Source: Bacteroides fragilis | GTDB lineage: Bacteria > Bacillota > Clostridia > Lachnospirales > Lachnospiraceae | Direction: 5' to 3' | DNA: 64,000 bases | Assembly (NCBI GenBank): GCA_023664485.1 | Contig: JAMPFK010000001.1 | Span: forward strand, 165,464 to 229,463 | Shown here: positions 31,684-41,589 of the stretch, one piece after another | Position numbering within the stretch: position 1 is the stretch's first letter | Layout of the letters: every line of letters begins with the position of its first letter | Position numbers and translations under genes: made by a program | The notes under the pieces: generated by a model | What the model saw: only the letters and a program-made list of their open reading frames with translations | What the model was told of the DNA's origin: nothing | The model's database searches: none

Positions 31684-32571
31684 CTAATTCACTCTCTTTT
31701 TCCCCCAGAAGAACAAAGCGACGGTGCCGGGCCCGGTATGGCTGCCGATGGTGGCGCCGATCGGGTAAATTTCCACTTGTCCATGCAGTTTCGGGAAACG
31801 TTTTTCGATGAGCGCGGCGACCGCCTGCGCATCCTCTATGCAGGCAGACTGGCTGATGAAGCATTTGCCCGTATATTCCGTACCGTCCTGCGCGTTTGCT
31901 TCCATCTGCTCCACAATGCGCTCGATGACTTTTTTCTTAGTCCTGATTTTCTCCCGCGGTATGAGACGGCCTTCAAAATCCACATTCAAAAGGGGGCAGA
32001 TGCTGAGTACGGTCCCGATAAAGCCGCTTGTTCTGGAGATTCGGCCGCCCCTGATGTAGAAGGTCAGGTCGGTGGAAAAGAACCAGTGCTGTAAACGGAG
32101 CCGGTTTTCATTGATCCATTCGTGCAGCGCTTCCAGATCCATGCCGGAATCCCGCATGTCCGCGAGGGTTTCCATGAGCAGGCCGTATCCGCTGGAGGCG
32201 GCGAGGGAATCGACGACATAAATTTTGCGGCCAGGGTATTTCTCCATCAGCATATCCCCTGCGACGCAGGCGGAATTATAGGTTCCCGAAATGCCGCTGG
32301 AAAGGGTGAGGTGCAGGATATCCCTGCCGCTTTGCAGCATTTTTTCAAAATATTCTTCGTATTCGCCGATCGTGATCTGGGACGTTTTCGTATCGGCGCC
32401 CTCGGACATTCTGCGATACAGCGTTTCCGGCGGGACGGACTGCCCCAGGTCATCGAGATAGTCTTTTCCGGCCAGTTCAAAATGAAAACAGATATAATGA
32501 ATATCTCTTTCGTGAAAGCGTTCTCTGGATAAATCGGCTGTGGAACAACAGCTTAAATAATATTCTGACAT
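31684..32571 (-). CDS. DegV family fatty-acid-binding protein
   Basis: A 295-residue DegV/FakB-type protein. The motifs are TKTSQITIGEY, LHLTLSSGISGTYNSA, IYVVDSLAASSGYGLLM, TFYIRGGRIS and IGATIGSHTGPGTVALFF. FakB members hold a fatty acid for phosphorylation by FakA so that exogenous fatty acids enter phospholipid synthesis; no FakA is encoded here. GGAGG lies 8 bases before the ATG. It converges on the MATE gene and is divergent from the chemoreceptor gene at 32699. Confidence 0.92.
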   Translation of the reverse strand: MSEYYLSCCSTADLSRERFHERDIHYICFHFELAGKDYLDDLGQSVPPETLYRRMSEGADTKTSQITIGEYEEYFEKMLQSGRDILHLTLSSGISGTYNSACVAGDMLMEKYPGRKIYVVDSLAASSGYGLLMETLADMRDSGMDLEALHEWINENRLRLQHWFFSTDLTFYIRGGRISRTSGFIGTVLSICPLLNVDFEGRLIPREKIRTKKKVIERIVEQMEANAQDGTEYTGKCFISQSACIEDAQAVAALIEKRFPKLHGQVEIYPIGATIGSHTGPGTVALFFWGKKRVN

Positions 32572-32698
32572 AAAAAGCCTCCATTCTTGTTTTCGATTTT
32601 ATCACGGCGAACTTTCAGATGCAATGAAAATGTAGACGAGGGTCCGGAAAAAGTGTATAATAGAATCCGGCGGAAGTATTGTATGGGGGGAGAGGTAC

Positions 32699-34720
32699 AT
32701 GAAAACGATAAAAGGGAAGCTGATCGCGACGATATCGGCGGTAGCGGTCGTCATACTGTTAAGCGGTTCGATCGGAAGCTATTTCATCGCGAACGGCGTT
32801 GTGAACAGAAAAGTACAGGAGCTGCAGTCCGAGAGGGCGCAGGAAGCGGCGGAGGAGATGAACGGCTGGCTTGCCGGGCAGATCGCGTGGGTCCGGGAGA
32901 ATGTTAATACCTATGAGCTGAGAATGCAGCAGGAATCCTATGAAGAAATGAAGAATTATCTCACGACGAGGCTTGCATCGTCTGAAGGCGTTATTATGGA
33001 CGCCTATTACGGATTCGAGGATCACACGATGCTGATCGTCAATTCGGAGGTGGGGAGCGATTACGACTGCTGTGAACGCGGCTGGTACAGGCAGGCGAAA
33101 GAAGCGGGAAAGGTCGTGGTGACGGATCCTTATGTGGACGCTTTTACGGGAAAAATTGTCGTGACGATAGCGGCGCCCATGTATAATGAGGCCGATGAAC
33201 TGGCCGGCGTGAGCGGCGCGGATATTACGATCGAAGAGCTGGTCGGCGTACTGGATGCGCTGAACAAGGAGCAGGGCGGGTATGGATTTATCGTAGACAG
33301 TTCGGGCTGTTTTGTGGCGCATCGGAATGAAGAATTTCTGCCGACGGAGAATGCGTCGGTCGCGATTACAGATGTGGCGGATGGCGCGCTGTCCGGAGTC
33401 GCCGCGATGATCGCGCAGGGAAAGGGAATCGTTTTAAGCAAAGATTATGATGGAGAAGAGAAATATTTCGCCATCGCATCCATGCAGGACTGCGACTGGG
33501 CGGTGGGAGTCGTCATACCAAAGACGGCCATTTCCGGCGAACTGCAGATTTTAGTGTTCGCTTCGGCGCTGATCTGTGCCGTCGGGACGTTCCTGATCAT
33601 CGGCAGCGTAACGTTTGCCGCGAACAGGCTGCTTTCGCCTATTGCGGATTTAAAACAGTTCGCGAGCGGCGATTTCAGAGAGGAAGCGGAAGAGCAGGGA
33701 CGCAAAAAACACAGGGTCGGCGAAGGATTTAAAGACGAGCTGGAGGAAATCGAGCACGCGACGAAATCGGTTCGAAAACAGATTCGGGAATCGATTCTGG
33801 GCATCAAGGAAGAAACGGCAAGCCTTGAAAATATCGCGTCGGAAGCATATAGTAATATGGCGGATCTGAACAACGGGCTGGACGAGATGGATCAGCTCGT
33901 GGAAGCTGTTACGCAGAAGGCGAAGGAAGTTTCCGAGGTGACGTCCGCCATCAGTCAGGCGAGCTCGGAAATCGGCGTCGTCGTAGACGGCGTTTCCAAT
34001 AAGGCGGCCGAGGCGGCAGACGCTTCCGGAGAGATCAGTACCCGCGCGGAAGGACTGCTGCAGTCTACGACAGAGGCAAGGAACCAGGCCAGCCTGATTT
34101 ACCGTAAGGTGGAAAAGGAGTTAGAAGCGGCGCTGATAGAAGTGGAGAAGATAGAGGTCATCAAGACGCTTTCCCAGGAAATCCTGAGCATTGCATCGCA
34201 GACGAATCTCATCGCGCTTAACGCATCCATCGAGGCGGCGAGAGCGGGAGAAGCCGGGAGAGGCTTCGCGGTCGTGGCGGAAGAAGTCAGAAAACTGGCG
34301 GAGGATTCCCGCAAGACGGTCGATAATATCCAGTCGGTCATCAATGGAGTAGTCGATTCGGTCATGGCGCTGAAAGAAAGCTCCGGCACGCTTCTGGACT
34401 TTATGCAGGAGCGTGTGATCCGGGATTATCATACGATGCTGGATACGGCGAAGCAGTATAAAGAGGATGCTGATTTCTATGACGGCGTGGCAGGCGAGCT
34501 GGGCGCTTCCGCGCAGGAAATGAGCGCTTCTATCGAAGAAATGCTGGCCTCTCTGCAGACTGTCACAGACGTAAACGCGGTCATGGTACACGATATCGGC
34601 GACGTGGCGGCCGCCATGCGGCATACGAACGTCAGCTCCGAAGAGATTCTGCGGCAGATGGCGATCCTGGAGCGCAGCAGCCGTTCTCTCCAGGCGATTT
34701 CGAACGGCTTTAAGGTCTGA
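32699..34720 (+). CDS. Methyl-accepting chemotaxis protein with dCache sensor
   Basis: A 673-residue chemoreceptor. TM1 is at ~9-31, a ~250-residue extracellular double-Cache domain follows, TM2 is at ~281-303, then HAMP and a long cytoplasmic coiled coil with the hairpin tip QTNLIALNASIEAARAGE. In the sensor, RGWY, DPYVDAFTGK and SGAD match the Arg/Trp/Tyr/Asp positions linked with amino-acid-binding dCache domains, so an amino acid is a plausible ligand. A TATAAT at 32656-32661 is the likely -10. Its 3' end overlaps that of a convergent alanine/glycine symporter gene by 11 bases. Confidence 0.93.
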   Translation: MKTIKGKLIATISAVAVVILLSGSIGSYFIANGVVNRKVQELQSERAQEAAEEMNGWLAGQIAWVRENVNTYELRMQQESYEEMKNYLTTRLASSEGVIMDAYYGFEDHTMLIVNSEVGSDYDCCERGWYRQAKEAGKVVVTDPYVDAFTGKIVVTIAAPMYNEADELAGVSGADITIEELVGVLDALNKEQGGYGFIVDSSGCFVAHRNEEFLPTENASVAITDVADGALSGVAAMIAQGKGIVLSKDYDGEEKYFAIASMQDCDWAVGVVIPKTAISGELQILVFASALICAVGTFLIIGSVTFAANRLLSPIADLKQFASGDFREEAEEQGRKKHRVGEGFKDELEEIEHATKSVRKQIRESILGIKEETASLENIASEAYSNMADLNNGLDEMDQLVEAVTQKAKEVSEVTSAISQASSEIGVVVDGVSNKAAEAADASGEISTRAEGLLQSTTEARNQASLIYRKVEKELEAALIEVEKIEVIKTLSQEILSIASQTNLIALNASIEAARAGEAGRGFAVVAEEVRKLAEDSRKTVDNIQSVINGVVDSVMALKESSGTLLDFMQERVIRDYHTMLDTAKQYKEDADFYDGVAGELGASAQEMSASIEEMLASLQTVTDVNAVMVHDIGDVAAAMRHTNVSSEEILRQMAILERSSRSLQAISNGFKV

Positions 34721-36008
34721 TATAACGCCGCAGGAGAAAGAGCGCCAGAATGTTCGGGATGGCCATGAGCCCGTTGATCAGGTCGGTGCATTCCCAGACG
34801 AGGTTCATCGGAATAATGGCTCCGAGGTAGATCATCAGAATATAAAGCAGTTTATAATACGGGATACCTTTGTTTCCGACAAGGTATTCCGTTGCCTTTT
34901 CCCCGAAATAGGACCAGCCGATCAGAGTGGTGACGGCAAAGGACGTTAAAGAAACCGTCAAAAAAGCGTCTCCGACATAAGGCAGATGGGAAAAGGCCGC
35001 GGCGGTCAGCCCGGTGGCGGGAACGCCCTGTACGGAAGCCGGGTCGTACAGCATGTTGGCAACAATAACGATGCCCGTAACAAGGCACATGACGACCGTA
35101 TCCCAGAAAACGGCGGTCATAGAGACATAAGCCTGACGTTTCGGATCATCTGTGCCGGAAGCCGCGGCGGCGATGGCGGAGGTGCCAATGCCGGCTTCGT
35201 TGGTGAAAAGGCCCCTTGCGATGCCATAGCGCAGAGACTGCTGAATGGCGGAACCGGCGAAACCGCCTGCAACGGAGGAAACGGAAAAAGCGTTTTCCAG
35301 GATAAAAAGGCAGGCGTCGATTACCTGCTCGTGATAAAGCGCAAGCAGCAGAAAGCAGCCGAGTAAATAGATAAAGCCGATAGCCGGTATAATACGTTCA
35401 CAGAGATTTCCGATCGCTTTGACGCCGCCGAGAATGACGGTTCCGGTCACGGCGGCGAGCAGAATGCCGATGAGATGCGGCGATAAGGAAAAGGATTGTG
35501 AGACCGCCTGTGCGGCGGAATTTGCCTGCGTTGTACAGCCTGCGCCGAAAGCGGCGATTAAGGTACAGAGCGCATAGGCTGCGCCCAATAATTTATTATG
35601 TAAGCCATTTCGGAGGACATACATCGGTCCGCCGACATAGGTTCCGTCTTTCCGGCGGCTGCGGAACAGGACGCTCAGATAACATTCGGCATAGGCAGTC
35701 GCCATTCCGAGAATGCCGGTGATCCAGCACCAGAAGACCGCACCGGGGCCGCCGAGCGCAACGGCGGTCGAAACGCCGATGATATTGCCGGTGCCGAGGG
35801 TGGCGGCAAGCGTGGTGGCGAGCGCGGAAAAGGGCGATAAATTGTTGTCCCCGGTATCTTCCATGCCGAGGGAGAGCCGGATGGCGTGGAAAATCCTGCG
35901 CTGCGGCATATGAAGCTTACAGGTGAAATAAAGATGCGTGCCCATCAGTACGATGAGGAGGGGAAAACCCCAGATAAAGTCGTTCGCTTCCTGTATGATC
36001 TGCAGCAT
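34710..36008 (-). CDS. Alanine/glycine:cation symporter (AGCS family)
   Basis: A 432-residue transporter with about ten membrane segments. LATTLAATLGTGNIIGVSTA and GGPGAVFWCWITGILGMATAY are the sodium- and substrate-site hallmarks of AGCS, and YGIARGLFTNEAGIGTSAIA is the family signature. It imports alanine or glycine with Na+. The upstream stretch on its strand holds AAGGATTTATC before the ATG at 36008. The gene ends inside the last codons of the convergent chemoreceptor gene. An amino-acid chemoreceptor and an amino-acid importer side by side is suggestive but unproven. Confidence 0.93.
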   Translation of the reverse strand: MLQIIQEANDFIWGFPLLIVLMGTHLYFTCKLHMPQRRIFHAIRLSLGMEDTGDNNLSPFSALATTLAATLGTGNIIGVSTAVALGGPGAVFWCWITGILGMATAYAECYLSVLFRSRRKDGTYVGGPMYVLRNGLHNKLLGAAYALCTLIAAFGAGCTTQANSAAQAVSQSFSLSPHLIGILLAAVTGTVILGGVKAIGNLCERIIPAIGFIYLLGCFLLLALYHEQVIDACLFILENAFSVSSVAGGFAGSAIQQSLRYGIARGLFTNEAGIGTSAIAAAASGTDDPKRQAYVSMTAVFWDTVVMCLVTGIVIVANMLYDPASVQGVPATGLTAAAFSHLPYVGDAFLTVSLTSFAVTTLIGWSYFGEKATEYLVGNKGIPYYKLLYILMIYLGAIIPMNLVWECTDLINGLMAIPNILALFLLRRYIRP

Positions 36009-36082
36009 GATAAATCCTTCTGCCAGCCGTCCGGGCGGACTGCCGGCCAGCCTGTTCGTTCATTTATTTATATGGAAAAGGA

Positions 36083-36111
36083 TTCAAAAAAAGAACCTGG
36101 AATGTTATACT
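36083..36111 (+). promoter_or_regulatory. Extended -10 promoter before the 128-residue protein and trk genes
   Basis: TTCAAA (36083-36088), 17 bases, then TATACT (36106-36111) preceded by TGT form an extended -10 promoter, starting near 36118. Confidence 0.6.
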
Positions 36112-36134
36112 GAGGTGAAAGGAAAAGGGAAAAA

Positions 36135-36521
36135 ATGGATGGAAGTTTAAAAGAAGCCGCCAGAGCGTGGGCGGAAGCACTGTGTTTTTATGCGGGAGAG
36201 GACCGGGCTTTTCTCGAACAGTTCTGGAGCGCGCTGACGGAATCGGCGCCTGTTTACCGGGAGTTCGTCCACTATCTGGAGAATCGGGATTTCCTGTGCG
36301 AATACCGGATTTCAGGCTATACGGTCATCGATATTATGGTCTGGCAGATGGATCATTTCAAAGCCGGGATGGACCGGGGCCACGACGACATGAAGAACAA
36401 CGCAGATAAAATGCTTTTGATGGCATTCGATACGATGCTCAAAATGGAAAAACAGCCGGAGAAGTATGTGCGGCTGATGCAGACGGAGACGGGAACGGAT
36501 TATCCGGATAAATATAAATAA
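36135..36521 (+). CDS. Small soluble protein of unknown function upstream of trkA
   Basis: A 128-residue, mostly helical acidic protein (MDGSLKEAARAWAEALCFYAGEDRAF...). It contains LENRDFLCEYRISGYTVIDIMVWQMDHFKAGMDRG in the middle (quoted motifs: YRISGYTVIDIMVWQ and DHFKAG), which looks conserved, but I recognise no family. AAAGGAAAAGGGAAAAA precedes the ATG. It lies 23 bases before trkA and probably shares its transcript, so a link to potassium uptake is possible only by position. Confidence 0.72.
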   Translation: MDGSLKEAARAWAEALCFYAGEDRAFLEQFWSALTESAPVYREFVHYLENRDFLCEYRISGYTVIDIMVWQMDHFKAGMDRGHDDMKNNADKMLLMAFDTMLKMEKQPEKYVRLMQTETGTDYPDKYK

Positions 36522-36544
36522 CGGGAACAGAAAGGAACAAAACG

Positions 36545-37900
36545 ATGCAGATTATTATCGTTGGTTGTGGAAATGTAGGAGCCGCATTGGCGGAACAGTT
36601 GGGCTCGGAAGGGCATAATATTTCGGTTATTGATACCGATAACCAGAGACTGCAGAATCTGGTGAACAGCTATGACGTCATGGGCGTTATCGGAAACGGA
36701 GTCAGTTTTGCAATACAGAAGGATGCGGGCGTGGAACATGCGCATCTGCTGATTGCGGTGACCGGTTCCGACGAAGTGAACCTTTTATGCTGTCTGATCG
36801 CCAGAAAAGCGGGCGGCTGCCATACGATCGCCAGGGTCAGGAATCCGATTTATAATCTGGAAATCAATTATATCAAAGAAGAACTCGGCCTGTCCATGGT
36901 CATCAACCCGGAGCTCGCGGCGGCGGCAGAAATGGCAAGGCTTTTAAAGCTGCCTTCGGCGCTTGCGGTCGATACCTTTACGAAGGGAAGGGTAGAGGTT
37001 GTAAAATATCGTGTGGGAGAGGATTCCGTGTTATGCGACCAGTCCCTGCAGCAGATCAAAAGCAGGCTGAAATCGGATATTCTGATCTGTTCGGTGGAGC
37101 GGGGGGAAGATGTGTATATTCCGGGAGGTAATTTTATTATCCGTGCCAGGGATGAGATATCCATTATCGGGACGCCGCAGAAAACGCTCGCTTTCTTTAA
37201 GAAACTTGGAGCAGCCGTTACCAGCGCGAAGAATGTGATGATCGTCGGAGGAGGCAAAACCTCTTATTATCTTGCGAGGCAGCTGATGGATATGGGAATC
37301 CAGATCAAAATTATCGAGCTGAACAAGGCGCGGTGCGAGGAGCTGAGTGAGCTGCTCCCGAAAGCGACCATTATACAGGGAGACGGGACGGACAGGGACC
37401 TGCTGATGCAGGAAGGGCTGGCGCAGACGGAAGCTTTTGTCGCGATGACCAATGTGGACGAGGAGAATATTATGCTCACTTTGTTTGCAAAGAGCGTATC
37501 GAAGGCGAAACTGATCACGCATGTACATCGGATTTCCTATGATGAGATCATCGACAGCCTGGATATCGGGAGCGTGATTTACCCCAAATACCTGACGGCG
37601 GAAAATATCATTAAATATGTCAGGGCGATGGATAATTCTCTTGGCAGCAATATTGAGACGCTGTACCGCCTGAACGATAACCGGGTAGAAGCGCTGGAAT
37701 TCTGCGTCAAGGAAGATTCCCCGGTCATCGGCATACCGCTTCAGGATTTGAAGATCAGGCCGAATATCCTGCTCTGTTCGATCAATCATAAAGGTTCTGT
37801 CAGCATTCCGGGCGGCCAGAGCGTGATCCGGTCCGGGGATATGGTCATTGTCGTAACGACGAATACGCGATTGAACGATATTAAGGATATTTTAAAATAA
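36545..37900 (+). CDS. trkA: Trk potassium uptake regulatory subunit TrkA
   Basis: A 451-residue cytoplasmic ring protein with two RCK halves. Each has a nucleotide-binding start, IIIVGCGNVGAALAEQL (~3-19) and MIVGGGKTSYYLARQ (~233-247), followed by a TrkA_C domain. TrkA gates the TrkH channel in response to NAD(H) or ATP/ADP, and c-di-AMP binds TrkA_C domains in some Firmicutes. AGGAACAAAACG precedes the ATG. trkH follows 16 bases later. Confidence 0.95.
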   Translation: MQIIIVGCGNVGAALAEQLGSEGHNISVIDTDNQRLQNLVNSYDVMGVIGNGVSFAIQKDAGVEHAHLLIAVTGSDEVNLLCCLIARKAGGCHTIARVRNPIYNLEINYIKEELGLSMVINPELAAAAEMARLLKLPSALAVDTFTKGRVEVVKYRVGEDSVLCDQSLQQIKSRLKSDILICSVERGEDVYIPGGNFIIRARDEISIIGTPQKTLAFFKKLGAAVTSAKNVMIVGGGKTSYYLARQLMDMGIQIKIIELNKARCEELSELLPKATIIQGDGTDRDLLMQEGLAQTEAFVAMTNVDEENIMLTLFAKSVSKAKLITHVHRISYDEIIDSLDIGSVIYPKYLTAENIIKYVRAMDNSLGSNIETLYRLNDNRVEALEFCVKEDSPVIGIPLQDLKIRPNILLCSINHKGSVSIPGGQSVIRSGDMVIVVTTNTRLNDIKDILK

Positions 37901-37916
37901 AGGGGAACGGGTTGCC

Positions 37917-39359
37917 ATGAATTTTTCGATTATCAGATATATTTTATTCCGTGTGCTGGAATTTGCCGCGCTGTTCTTATCGCTTCCCTGCCTTATCGCG
38001 GTCATTTATCGGGAAAAAGCGGGGTATTCTTTTGCGGCCGTGATGCTTGCCTGCCTGCTCGTGGCGGAAATCGGCAAAAGATGGAAGCCAAAGAGCAATG
38101 TTTTTTATGCGAGGGAGGGCTTTATCACCGTTTCCTTAACTTGGATCGTGCTCAGTGTGACAGGCGCGCTGCCGTTCTATTTCAGCCGGGAGATTCCAAG
38201 TTTCGTGGATGCCCTTTATGAAACGATTTCCGGACTGACGACGACGGGGGCTTCTATTTTATCGGATGTGGAATGCTTATCTAAGAGTGTGCAGTTCTGG
38301 CGTCTCTTTACGCACTGGATCGGCGGTATGGGCGTGCTCGTGCTGATTATTGCCGTATTGCCGCTTTCAGGCGGTTATAATATGCATCTGATGCGCGCGG
38401 AGAGTCCGGGACCGTCGGTCGGCAAGCTGGTGCCGAGGGTACAGGCGACGGCGAAAATTTTATACGGTATTTATATCGGCATTACCGTCTTGCAGATCAT
38501 CTGTCTGAAAATAGCGGGCATGAGCCTGTATGATTCCACGGTTCTGACCTTTTCCACGCTGGGGACGGGCGGTTTCGGCGTTTTGAATACGAGTATCGGA
38601 AGCTATAAGATGTCGATTCAGATCATTTTTACGATCTTTATGATATTGGGCGGCATGAATTTCAACGTATATTATCTTCTTCTTGTCGAGAGAAAGCCCA
38701 AAGAAGCGCTAAAACATGAAGAAGCGAGGTATTATCTGCTTTTATTTTTCGGTGCGGCGGCCCTGATCGCATGGAATATCAGAGGCTATTACGGAAATAT
38801 AGGCGAGGCTTTTCATCATGCGCTGTTCCAGGTTGCCTCGCTCGGAAGCACCACGGGCTTTTCCACGGCGGATTTCGATACCTGGCCGGAGTTTTCCAAA
38901 GCGATTCTGTTCGTTATTATGGCGATCGGCGCCTGCGCGGGCAGTACGGGAGGCGGGTTCAAGGTATCCCGCATTCTGATCCTGGTACAGGATATGCGGC
39001 GGGAGCTGCTGCGTGTCGTACATCCGCAGATCGTGAAAAAACCGCATCTGGAGGGCAGGGCCGTGGACGACGGGACGGTGGAGTCGATTCATTCTTATCT
39101 GATTATTTATCTGGTGGTCTTTCTCGTATCCTTTTTGCTTCTGTCGCTGGATAAATACGATATGACGACCAATTTATCGGCAGTACTCGTGAATCTGAAT
39201 AATGTCGGGCCCGGATTCCACAGCGTGGGTCCCACATGCAATTATGGCGATTATACGGTATTCTCGAAATTCGTGCTGATGTTCGATATGCTGACGGGGC
39301 GTCTGGAACTGCTGCCGATGCTGCTGCTGTTTTCGCCGCGGGTCTGGAAAAAATATTAG
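37917..39359 (+). CDS. trkH: Trk potassium transporter membrane subunit TrkH
   Basis: A 480-residue membrane protein with ten or more hydrophobic segments and four selectivity-filter repeats around TTTGAS, GTGGFG, STTGFS and NVGPGF. HWIGGMGVLVLIIAVLP is a TrkH hallmark. It forms the K+ pore controlled by TrkA encoded just upstream. The start follows AAGGGGAACGGGTTGCC. It is the third gene of a probable operon. Confidence 0.95.
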   Translation: MNFSIIRYILFRVLEFAALFLSLPCLIAVIYREKAGYSFAAVMLACLLVAEIGKRWKPKSNVFYAREGFITVSLTWIVLSVTGALPFYFSREIPSFVDALYETISGLTTTGASILSDVECLSKSVQFWRLFTHWIGGMGVLVLIIAVLPLSGGYNMHLMRAESPGPSVGKLVPRVQATAKILYGIYIGITVLQIICLKIAGMSLYDSTVLTFSTLGTGGFGVLNTSIGSYKMSIQIIFTIFMILGGMNFNVYYLLLVERKPKEALKHEEARYYLLLFFGAAALIAWNIRGYYGNIGEAFHHALFQVASLGSTTGFSTADFDTWPEFSKAILFVIMAIGACAGSTGGGFKVSRILILVQDMRRELLRVVHPQIVKKPHLEGRAVDDGTVESIHSYLIIYLVVFLVSFLLLSLDKYDMTTNLSAVLVNLNNVGPGFHSVGPTCNYGDYTVFSKFVLMFDMLTGRLELLPMLLLFSPRVWKKY

Positions 39360-39406
39360 GGCCAGGGTTCTGCGGCCTGCGGGGCGGAATAATGGGAGGT
39401 GTACGG

Positions 39407-40426
39407 ATGATAAAGGAAAATATCAGGATTCGGAAGGCGATCGTGCATATTATGGATCCGACGATCGGGATGCCGGTCCTGTCGGATACGGAGCTGGAAT
39501 ACGGTTCGGAATTTGCTGATTTTATGAAGGAGCATATTGCGAAGATCAGTTCCGGCGACGATACGAAAGAAAGCCGGTTCTATCGGGAAGAGTCGGAAGT
39601 ATATCATATTCTGGAGCAGTATGCGGACGAGTCCTTCGTCGATATCAGCAAGGATATCGCGGCGCTTCTGTATGAAATCATGCAAAGCAATATCGATATT
39701 CCTGCCGCTGATTTAATTGTGGTGCGTTTCCAGTATGAGAATGAGGAATATCTCGCGTTGTTGAAAATGAATTACAAGCCCTTTTATACCCATCGGACGA
39801 TGGCGATCGAAGAAGGGAACAGCAACGAGATCATCCGGCATAAATCGATACTGCCGTCGGAGAGCCAGCGGCTGACAGAGGCGGCCATCATCCGGCTGGA
39901 GGATCTTGCGGTGTGGGCGATCGAGAAAAAATATGAGGTGAACGGAGAGAAAACGAATTATTTTTCTTTCCTTTTCCTGAAATGCAGCAGCCGCCTTTCC
40001 CATAAATCCAGGCTTTCGATCGTCAGCAGGGCGGTGGAGAGTGTGCAGAAGGAAGGATATGACGAGTCGGAGCGTTTCGTGAAGCAGATGGAGGCCAAGA
40101 GCATCATACAGGAAGAAATCGCGGAGAACGGCGGTTTTACCGTGGAGGAAATCGCAGAGAAAATTTTCGTGGAAAAGCCGGAATTAAAAACGGCTTTTCA
40201 GGATAAAATGGAAAAGTACGATATGGTCAAAGAAGAGATTCAGCCGCAGAGCGAGAATACGATCAGAAAATATCAGAGCCAGTACCTTTATACGGATACC
40301 GGGATCGAAATCAGGATTCCAATGGAGCAGTACAGGAACCCTAAGAGCGTGGAATTTATTACCAATCCGAACGGCACGGTCTCGGTGCTGATCAAGAACA
40401 TAGAGCATTTGGAAGCAAAACTGTAA
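39407..40426 (+). CDS. Nucleoid-associated protein (NdpA/YejK-like)
   Basis: A 339-residue cytoplasmic protein. The opening MIKENIRIRKAIVHIMD and DPTIGMPVLSDTELE, with the central FLAL-type strand YLALLKMNYKPFYTH, match the nucleoid-associated (37-kDa, NA37/YejK) family as found in Clostridia. I took the ATG at 39407 after GGGAGGTGTACGG; a longer frame overlaps trkH. The family associates with DNA in proteobacteria; its role in Firmicutes is not known. It probably forms a transcript with the DUF2974 gene 28 bases on. Confidence 0.82.
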   Translation: MIKENIRIRKAIVHIMDPTIGMPVLSDTELEYGSEFADFMKEHIAKISSGDDTKESRFYREESEVYHILEQYADESFVDISKDIAALLYEIMQSNIDIPAADLIVVRFQYENEEYLALLKMNYKPFYTHRTMAIEEGNSNEIIRHKSILPSESQRLTEAAIIRLEDLAVWAIEKKYEVNGEKTNYFSFLFLKCSSRLSHKSRLSIVSRAVESVQKEGYDESERFVKQMEAKSIIQEEIAENGGFTVEEIAEKIFVEKPELKTAFQDKMEKYDMVKEEIQPQSENTIRKYQSQYLYTDTGIEIRIPMEQYRNPKSVEFITNPNGTVSVLIKNIEHLEAKL

Positions 40427-40454
40427 GCGCAGTCCGGACAGCGAGGTGACGTCT

Positions 40455-41582
40455 ATGGGAACAATACTCGATTATATTAAGGAATACGGCGATTATACTT
40501 TTTCAGAAAAGCCTTTCAGCGAGGTCGACAGCCTGATCCTCTGTCAGTTCGCTTATCTGAAATTTGATGGTCTGGTGCCAGGCATCGATGATGATGCGCC
40601 GCCGGTATCCATCAGACAGGTGTTTGAAAATCAGAATTATGACAATCTGTACGGCGATGAGCGGTATCGGGAAAAAAATACCGGGCTGTTTCTGGCGATG
40701 ATGCGCAGCAGGCGGTTCGGCGGATTGAAAATGAACTATTATGTAAACCAGATAGAGCTGGAAAAAGAAACGCAGTTCTCCGCGATTACCTTTCAGCCCG
40801 ACGACGGCCTTGTCTATGCTGCATATCGCGGGACGGACGAAACGATCGTGGGATGGAAGGAGGATCTGAACCTGGCCTTTTCAGAACCGGTTCCAGGACA
40901 GGTCATGAGCGTCGAGTATCTGGAGAAAAGCGCGGAAAAGACCGGGCGGCCCTTTTATATGGGAGGCCATTCCAAGGGCGGCAATTTCGCGGTATATGCG
41001 GCGATGAACTGTCGGCGGGAAGTACGGGATAAGATTGTCATTATTTTTAATCATGACGGACCGGGATTCCGTCCGGAGGTCCGGGAGAGGGGAAATTTTG
41101 CGGAGATCGAGAGCAGAATCCGCCGGACGGTGCCCCATTCTTCCATGGTGGGAATGCTGCTTTCTTCCGAAGGGAGCTGCCGGGTCGTGGAAAGCCGGAA
41201 CTTCGGGCTGGCGCAGCATGACCCGTATTCCTGGCTGGTAGAGAAGGATGATTTTCAAATCGTGAAGCAGGTCTATTCCGGAAGAATGTTCGTGGATACG
41301 GCGCTCAACGACTGGATATTGTCCCTGAATCAGGAGCAGATGCACGTTTTTGTCGATACGCTGTATGACGTCGTAAAAGCGTCGGAAGCGGATAATCTGA
41401 TCGACTTTACCGCTAACTGGAAACGGAGTATTCAGGGGATTATGTCGGCAATTAAAAATGTTGACACCGATACGACAAAAATTATGAATGATATTATGAA
41501 AGCGCTGTTTGAGAGGCTTTCCCAGCACACGAAAGAAGAACTGCAGGGAAAAGCGAAAACCGGACGGCGCCGTTTACCATGA
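40455..41582 (+). CDS. DUF2974 (Mbeg1-like) alpha/beta-hydrolase
   Basis: A 375-residue lipase-like protein. ITFQPDDGLVYAAYRGTDET is the strand and oxyanion part, and GGHSKGGNFAVYAA holds the nucleophile Ser in GHSKG. A later Asp (FNHDGPGF) and His may complete the site. The start is the ATG at 40455, 8-10 bases after CGAGGTG; an earlier GTG is less likely. It has no signal peptide or membrane segment. This family is common and often multicopy in Lachnospiraceae and streptococci, without a defined substrate. It ends 7 bases before the convergent C26-type gene. Confidence 0.87.
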   Translation: MGTILDYIKEYGDYTFSEKPFSEVDSLILCQFAYLKFDGLVPGIDDDAPPVSIRQVFENQNYDNLYGDERYREKNTGLFLAMMRSRRFGGLKMNYYVNQIELEKETQFSAITFQPDDGLVYAAYRGTDETIVGWKEDLNLAFSEPVPGQVMSVEYLEKSAEKTGRPFYMGGHSKGGNFAVYAAMNCRREVRDKIVIIFNHDGPGFRPEVRERGNFAEIESRIRRTVPHSSMVGMLLSSEGSCRVVESRNFGLAQHDPYSWLVEKDDFQIVKQVYSGRMFVDTALNDWILSLNQEQMHVFVDTLYDVVKASEADNLIDFTANWKRSIQGIMSAIKNVDTDTTKIMNDIMKALFERLSQHTKEELQGKAKTGRRRLP

Positions 41583-41589
41583 AGGCCGT

